From Bolinopsis microptera (lineage: Eukaryota; Ctenophora; Tentaculata; Lobata; Bolinopsidae): a DNA stretch of 16,924 nt. Below the pieces are notes generated by a model, which did no database searches, was not told where the DNA came from, and worked only from the letters and a program-made list of their open reading frames with translations. Each line of letters opens with the position of its first letter. Within the stretch, counting starts at the first letter, position 1. Positions 5,910-11,400 of this stretch are shown one piece after another. The position numbers and the translations under genes were made by a program. Where the stretch lies: positions 3,612,536 to 3,629,459 of the forward strand of contig NC_087083.1 in NCBI RefSeq assembly GCF_026151205.1, written 5' to 3'.

Positions 5910-7334
5910 GTATTTAGTTGGGAACTTCTCTCTCTCTCTCTTTTCTGTGGGCTGTGAACTAGTTGGGAACTTATCAGGGTCATGCTTTGTTGAGCGATAT
6001 CAGAGATCCTGTTAGGATAGTGAGCATCCTGCTAGCTGAGTTTACAAATACACTAGCTGAGTTTAATATAATTATTATAATTTAGTTTATTGTTATTATT
6101 TAAGGCACACTTTGGTTTTAAGAGGATAATTATAGGCTAACTATATTCTGAAAATATGTGAAGGACGCGGCGTAACCATGATGCGGCGTAACCATGGCTA
6201 CCACGTTGCTAAGTTAAAGTAGCTAAACTACATCTCCTTCTCAAGTAATATTTCCTGTTCTGATCATTTATTTCAAAGGAGACTAGAAAAGCCTGGAATG
6301 AATTTAGTTTTAAGAAAGAATCTCAACGTAAGAAAAGTACAAATAGTTTTACTTATGATCTGTGAAATAAAACTTTGTTCAGGAGGAATCTGGGTTTTGT
6401 TGCGACGCCGAACAAGTGACTATCATGGAGAAAGCTCTTTCAAAAGCTGATAATCTGCTGAAGTAACTAAACATTGAAGTCTCTCACTTTATCATAGCAA
6501 AGATTACCATAATCAGTAAAAACTAACATCCCCCATGAATTCTTTTACTTCGATGAAAGGTAAATGTCATGACAAGAATTGCAGTTTTATTTGGCACGAA
6601 TCAAGCACTCTCATTTATAGGTGCACGCCAGGGAGAGACAATTTCAGAACTCTAATTTGTGACATGGTATGTGGGCCTAACCAGGCTAACTACTTGAAGA
6701 TAACAGAGAGCAAACAGTACGGAGACAGGATTCAGGCTACCCACATCAAATACTTTATCTCTACCGTAAATACTTTCACTTTCTTTTAGATACTTTCACT
6801 TGTTTACTTTCACCTTCTCTTGGATACTTTCACTTTCGTTTTCACTCAACTTCAAGTTCGCGTTCGTTGTGCTAGTCCGTTTAATTTGTATAATATAGGA
6901 ATACAGTGACGCAGTATGGAGAAGTACTAGAAAACAAAGCAAATTACTTTGCGGGAAAATATTCAGTGAATGCTCTAAACAAGACCTCTTCAAATTCATA
7001 GGTATTATTTTATTTGTTATAGGTATTACTATTATTATTATTGATAAGTAGATTGCATTCTGTTTATATCAATCATTAGCAAAGTGTTTTTGTTAACAAA
7101 CTACTGTAAGTTTTGTTTTTGGTGCCAATTTTAGACGAACAATTTATTTATTTAATTATGTTAGAACGTTAAATTGGTAATGTTTGTTTCTATTTGTTCC
7201 ATTGTTCAGGAGATAACAGATGGACAAAGTTGAAGACAGATTACGTTATAGAGAACACACCGTCTCGTCCGGGGATCAAACATTCCTCCCACTCCCAGTT
7301 AGCATGTCCTTCCTCCTCTTCCTGTCAGTGCTAA
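5715..7334 (+). CDS. NPC1: Secreted NPC1 N-terminal (sterol-binding) domain-like protein, five exons, about 215 residues
   Basis: Exons 5715-5909, 6383-6462, 6621-6765, 6899-7001 and 7210-7334 join in frame (phases 0,2,0,1) with GT-AG borders. The product has a hydrophobic signal peptide (about 1-20), then the NPC1 N-terminal-domain pattern: YCVTYGDCG (human SCVWYGECG), the CCD-x-x-Q motif (FCCDAEQ), KC...LICDMVCGPNQ (human RC...LFCELTCSPRQ), an ungapped match over YFISTEYSDAVW (human YYVGQSFANAMY), LLCGK-x4-C, and a final AC...CQC then TAA. In NPC1 this luminal domain binds cholesterol handed over by NPC2. The Gln of CCDxxQ, which contacts the sterol hydroxyl in human NPC1 (Q79), is kept; the residue matching N41 is Pro. 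Human NPC1 continues for about 1000 residues with 13 membrane spans. Nothing of that is seen before golgin-84 begins on the other strand, so the gene looks like a free-standing soluble domain or a truncated duplicate. A possible donor (GTCAGT at 7324) leaves an alternative ending open. Confidence 0.8.
5910..6382 (+). other. NPC1-domain gene intron 1
   Basis: 473 bp between the GTATTT donor and the TTTGTTCAG acceptor. It contains a (TC)n tract at about 5927-5942 and a directly repeated 14-mer GCGGCGTAACCATG at about 6167-6196. No other feature was seen. Confidence 0.7.
6383..6462 (+). CDS. NPC1: NPC1-domain gene, exon 2
   Basis: 80 bp, acceptor TTTGTTCAG, donor GTAACT, phase 0 in and 2 out. 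It encodes GFCCDAEQVTIM and following residues. The adjacent cysteines match human C74/C75 and the Gln four positions after the second cysteine matches Q79. Confidence 0.8.
6621..6765 (+). CDS. NPC1: NPC1-domain gene, exon 3
   Basis: 145 bp, acceptor CATTTATAG, donor GTAAAT, phase 2 in and 0 out. It encodes KCTPGRDNFRTLICDMVCGP onward. Cysteines match human C97, C109 and C113; the position of C100 is Gly. Confidence 0.82.
6766..6848. repeat. Intronic TACTTTCACTT minisatellite
   Basis: About four imperfect copies of TACTTTCACTT in intron 3 of the NPC1-domain gene, starting at its donor. On the minus strand the repeat reads GAAAGTGAAAGTA, which fits the IRF-element pattern GAAANNGAAA. That may be chance in such a simple repeat. 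Confidence 0.6.
6899..7001 (+). CDS. NPC1: NPC1-domain gene, exon 4
   Basis: 103 bp, acceptor TAATATAG, donor GTATTA, phase 0 in and 1 out. It encodes EYSDAVWRSTRKQSKLLCGK and following residues. LLCGK-x4-C gives the C177/C184 pair (C-x6-C as in human). The human C160 position is Thr. Confidence 0.78.
7210..7334 (+). CDS. NPC1: NPC1-domain gene, exon 5 with stop codon
   Basis: 125 bp, acceptor TTGTTCAG, phase 1 in. It completes the Gly codon and encodes DNRWTKL...ENTPSRPG... and ends LACPSSSSCQC, then TAA at 7332-7334. AC and CQC resemble the terminal cysteine cluster of the NPC1 domain but stop before its last two cysteines. A donor-like GTCAGT at 7324-7329 would cut just before the last three residues if used. 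Confidence 0.65.
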
Positions 7335-7360
7335 TAACGTATTGAGAAAACTGTTCTGTT

Positions 7361-7503
7361 ATAGGTATTATTGGAGGACTTCGCCGCTTCGACGCGCCGC
7401 GCAAACTAGCATTCTTGCTTCGCATCGTCGATCGTTGCTCTGCTTCGCAGACTCCAGAGCAACGATCTCGATGGGTTGACTCCGTCAATCAATAGGTATT
7501 ATT
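7361..7503. mobile_element. 119-bp GC-rich hairpin insertion with 12-bp flanking direct repeats
   Basis: ATAGGTATTATT occurs at 7361-7372 and 7492-7503 and encloses 119 bp that are far more GC-rich than their surroundings. Inside is a perfect 13-bp stem GATCGTTGCTCTG (7430-7442) and CAGAGCAACGATC (7455-7467) with a 12-base loop, followed by a small TTGAC-TCC-GTCAA hairpin (about 7475-7487). This fits a short non-autonomous insertion with a target-site duplication. It has no coding capacity and I do not recognise the family. Confidence 0.5.
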
Positions 7504-7848
7504 AAACTTACAGCCTAGTTAACTTATTGGTGTTTTCATCTTAGTTCCAGTCTTTCAAAGAACGTGCATGTGTTAAAGAGAATTTCCAGACATCATAATA
7601 TCGATGGCATTTAGTTAATAATTTTGACAGAAACTTTTGTTTAGTTTAATTTTTCTTGGTCTCATTCGCATTATATTAGTCATTATTTATACATTATAGT
7701 TTTCTTTGTAAAAATGAAGTTGCGTGAATATTTTGTTGCCATTGTTTAGCAAAATATATAGAAATTAAAAGAGTCCTGTACAACGTTACTATTCAGAAAT
7801 TGAAACCCATTACCCAGCAAGCATTAACATTTAACAAATATTACATTA

Positions 7849-7854
7849 TTTATT
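7849..7854 (-). terminator. GOLGA5: Candidate polyadenylation signal for golgin-84
   Basis: AATAAA on the minus strand, about 250 bases after the golgin-84 stop. It lies upstream (in plus coordinates) of the plus-strand signals, so the two 3' UTRs would overlap. Confidence 0.4.
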
Positions 7855-7873
7855 ATTATTTACTACTCAAGCA

Positions 7874-7879
7874 AATAAA
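7874..7879 (+). terminator. Candidate polyadenylation signal for the NPC1-domain gene
   Basis: AATAAA on the plus strand, with a second copy at 7910-7915, about 540 bases after the stop codon. ATTAAA at 7501-7506 is an earlier alternative. Confidence 0.35.
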
Positions 7880-8053
7880 AATCAAACCAATCATAACCAT
7901 TACTGAAGAAATAAAATATTAACTTAAGTTAAAGTCTGATAAACTTGCAAAGAAATTCGTAGATCTAATTACAAAGTCATACTGATAAATAAACTTTCAT
8001 AACTCTGAACAAAAAAGGTTTTAAAACACACTGATAACTGAGATTATCAGAGT

Positions 8054-8143
8054 GTCACGTGTGATCCTCGTGTATCTCGGGAGTGTACGTGAGAAGTGGT
8101 CACGTGTGATTCTCGTGTATCTCGGGAGTGTAGGTGAGAAGTA
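8054..8143. repeat. 45-bp tandem duplication covering the golgin-84 stop codon
   Basis: Two adjacent 45-bp copies, 8054-8098 and 8099-8143, differing at about three positions. The second copy (plus coordinates) is the end of the golgin-84 coding region including its TGA. The first lies just past that stop in the 3' UTR and would read as the same tail in the same frame. Confidence 0.85.
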
Positions 8144-8453
8144 CCACCATAACCCAGCTGTGTAACAGTAACATGTAGCCTAGTACCATTAGCCTGGCTT
8201 GTGGGTACCTCCTAAGAAACACACCTAATCTCACACTAAACTTATCTATAGAGTTTAGAGCGTCTCTCAGTCTCTCATTCTTGTAACTAGGTCTAGAAGT
8301 TTCCACAAACCCCTCCCTCTCAACGGGCACTGAAACAGAGTTATTTCTCCTCTCAACTTGCTGTAACACTCCCTCTAATCCCTCCAGACGTAACACTAGA
8401 CTACTCCTCTCACTGTTCAACCTCTCTACTTCACCCTGCTTGTTTAGCAACAC
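8100..8453 (-). CDS. GOLGA5: Golgin-84 last exon (membrane anchor and stop)
   Basis: 117 codons plus TGA (8102-8100); acceptor TATGTTCAG, phase 0. It holds the coiled-coil end (SERSSLVLRLEGLE), a variable linker, SIDKFSVRLGVFLRRYP, and a hydrophobic membrane segment ending in LLTYTPEIHENHT. The layout and length of the tail match vertebrate golgin-84. Confidence 0.94.
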   Translation of the reverse strand: MLLNKQGEVERLNSERSSLVLRLEGLEGVLQQVERRNNSVSVPVEREGFVETSRPSYKNERLRDALNSIDKFSVRLGVFLRRYPQARLMVLGYMLLLHSWVMVVLLTYTPEIHENHT

Positions 8454-11400
8454 CTGAACATATTGTCATAGTTACCAATATCATCATATTTCTATAGCAA
8501 CCAGTATTACGGATCATACTAAAAGCTAGATTACCGAAGAAAATTTTGATAAACAGAAAATCATATCATTAGAATAGAAGAAGACATTCAATAAGTTAAA
8601 TGCTATAAACGGTAAGATTTAACAACTGTAATTTGTAGTACCTCAGTAAGAGACTTTATCTTGACCTCCAATTCCGAGTCACTGCCAGCCCCGTTGACGA
8701 CAAACCGCGCGTTACGTACAGTCTCCAGCTCAGTGCGCAGCGCGCGCACTTCCGCCGCAGAGGTAGAACGCAAAACAGTCATGTCTCTCTGACAAATTAC
8801 CATCTCCTGAGAGTGTTTTCAGGGTAACAAAGTGTTGAGATCATTGCAGATCAGACAAGATATAATACGGTTGTTCTGGTTACCTCTTTCAGTCGCGACA
8901 CTATGTCTTGGTATTCAGTTAACTCGTTTTCTCTGTCTTTTGTTGCACTTTCTGCCGTTGAGCACTGTTCTAATGCTTGTTGCAGCTCCTACAATGGTAT
9001 GGGTTTCACAACCAACAGGAACAATATAGTGACAAGATCTGGGTAACTGTGGTAACTAGGTGGTAACTAGGTGGTAACTAGGTGGTAACTAGGTGGTAAC
9101 TAGGTGGTAACTAGGTGGTAACTATGTGGTAACTAGGTGGTAGCTAGTGGTAACGTGTTTGCAAGATCTGGGTAACGTTTTTGCTATTTTACATCTTTAT
9201 TTTAATATTTCCCGCATGCTTCCCGAGCCCCCTCGAGTACAGTGTACGAATAACCACCCTTAAGTTTTCCCTTAATATATAAGTACAGTTACAGTAAATA
9301 ATGAGAGCTGAGTGGTTGTCATGGTTACCTCGCTGTGAGTTTGCTCTACACTGGTCAAATGCTCCTTCGTAATCACCAATTCGCACTTAGTCGACCTATA
9401 ATAATAACACTGTTATAGTTCCATCAAATTTAAATAAGAAATTTGCAGAATTTCATTTTGTGTTGATGTGAGAATTTATAAACTCTAACCTGAGCTCGGA
9501 CTCTATCAAGTTGCGCTCTTGAATCATCATCTCCACTCCTTCGTCATCTAAAATTGAGGTATCTGCAGGAGATTTCTTTTCTTTTGCCTGAATTATTTGA
9601 TATAATTATTTGATATAATAGTACTTATGATGAAGTATAATGAGAACGATAATCGTATATTTGAGAAATTAAAGACATCCCCACAAGCTCTTTACATAAT
9701 TCCAGTTTAAGTTGACCCCTTACTAGCCTGTCACGTGACCAAAATAGTTTTTTGCCCATAACTCTCCGGAGACGCATTTTTACAATACATCATGGGGGGT
9801 GATTCGGAATCAGCGTTCAAAAATACACCGATCATGATTATTTTCATACCCTCAAGGTCTTTTCACAAGAATTTTCTTTAAATTTGGGCGAGCGATTTAG
9901 TGGGAGCGGTTACAGTTAAATTACATTTTTTCCCTTAATATGTACAGCCTACAGGGTGGGCCAAAAGTCAGTACCCATACGTTGGCCTTTATAGCTCAGT
10001 CACTGAGTGCCCAATTGAAATAATTCTTTCTGGTATGACTTAGTACCACCACTGGTTCGAGGAATTTGTCAACTCGAAAAATGTTCGTGTTCATTTTTTC
10101 AAATGAAGGTTCATTTTCGCATTTATTTGATGGTTTGGATAGTCGGATCGAGCTGAATTTTATTGAATTGCGTTTGTCCTGAAAAAAATAGAGATGTAGA
10201 TTCTCAGATAACCGAGATACGAAGCATAACGAGTTTATTCATTACGTGTGATCAGGTGATTGGTCATTGGCTTACCTAATCACGTGATAAGGTGACCCCG
10301 TTAACCACCCCGTTTAACATTGTTGGAATCTTTAAGGCTGCCAAATCAAGGTTTCGTGTCACGGTGTCACATAATCACCCAATTAAGCATTACTCAATTA
10401 CAGCATTACTAAGGCGACTGTAAACAAAATATTTTTTGTCAAAATCTTTATTTTTCACTTTAGTTTAAGTTATATTAATATAATAAATTCAAATCTTATG
10501 ATATTGTTATTATCTTAACAGTTACTATTTAAGCTTAAGATTTTAAATTTGTATTCCTTGTATTCCTTGTATTCCTTGTATTCCCAATCAATTTTGCTGA
10601 CGAGGTACACAAAATGCTTCATAACTTCTTCATTTCTAATCTGTTTTACATCATTTTTTTCAGATCAGATGCAAAATTCGATAATCTACCGTCTTTGAAA
10701 AATTATTCGTCCAGCATGTTCAGATAAAACAATATAGGTGTTTCAATATTGAATGGGCGTGGTTTAAAATATTCGAATTTTCAAATTTTGACGACGGAAT
10801 CCTCGAACAAGTAGTAGGTACAGTATGCCATCTGCAAAGCAACAACTCTCAAATATAAAACACGGCGGAGGTATAAGACCCAACGTATGGGTACTGACTT
10901 TTGGCCACCCTGTAGATGTAATGATCCAAGCCTCGTCTACATGTATAACGTTGGCTTTATTGAAACCTCTTATTATATATATATAATTGAAACCTATTCA
11001 TATCTTGGATCTGTGTAATAAAAACGTGGGCGCGCGGCGCAGTGACATGACATGGTGAACATAGCAAATGAAAATTCTTGATACGTAAAGAAACATGCGC
11101 GTTCCAATTTCAGTACAATTTTAGTGATTTGCCAGTGACACACAAATGCTAAAATTTCGATTATACTCCGAAATCCTTTTTTATTCTGCTAAATACATTA
11201 TAAACCGGCCAAAATCCTTTTAATTTACAAAATTTCCAATAGCAGATTATTTCAGAAGCTCAAAGCATGCAGAAAACAACAAACAGAACAAGAAGTGATG
11301 AAGAGAATGTTGATCTAAATGACAACAAATTTACCTGAAGTACACGTGTAGCTCTCTCTTTGTAATCTGACAGATCTTTTCTTGAAAATTCCAATTCGTT

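Larger units (their letters stand above)
7335..8053. other. Convergent 3' flanks of the NPC1-domain gene and golgin-84
   Basis: AT-rich apart from the hairpin insertion at 7361-7503. No exon candidate continuing NPC1 was found on the plus strand. Polyadenylation signals for both directions are present and interleaved. Confidence 0.6.

Noticed and set aside
6535-6789. Single-exon protein starting MNSFTSMKGKC
   Set aside because: Its first 28 codons are intron. Splicing at 6621 gives a precise NPC1 alignment, while the frame's upstream part matches nothing.
7373-7491. tRNA or tRNA-derived SINE
   Set aside because: No cloverleaf and no clear A and B boxes; only two simple hairpins.
8832-9029. 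Plus-strand frame with hydrophobic residues, possible NPC1 membrane exon
   Set aside because: It lies opposite a confirmed golgin-84 exon, has no NPC1 motif and no supporting splice phase.
9952-10912. Autonomous transposon with a broken transposase
   Set aside because: No frame or D-D-E/D-type motif remnant could be read in any frame of the interior.
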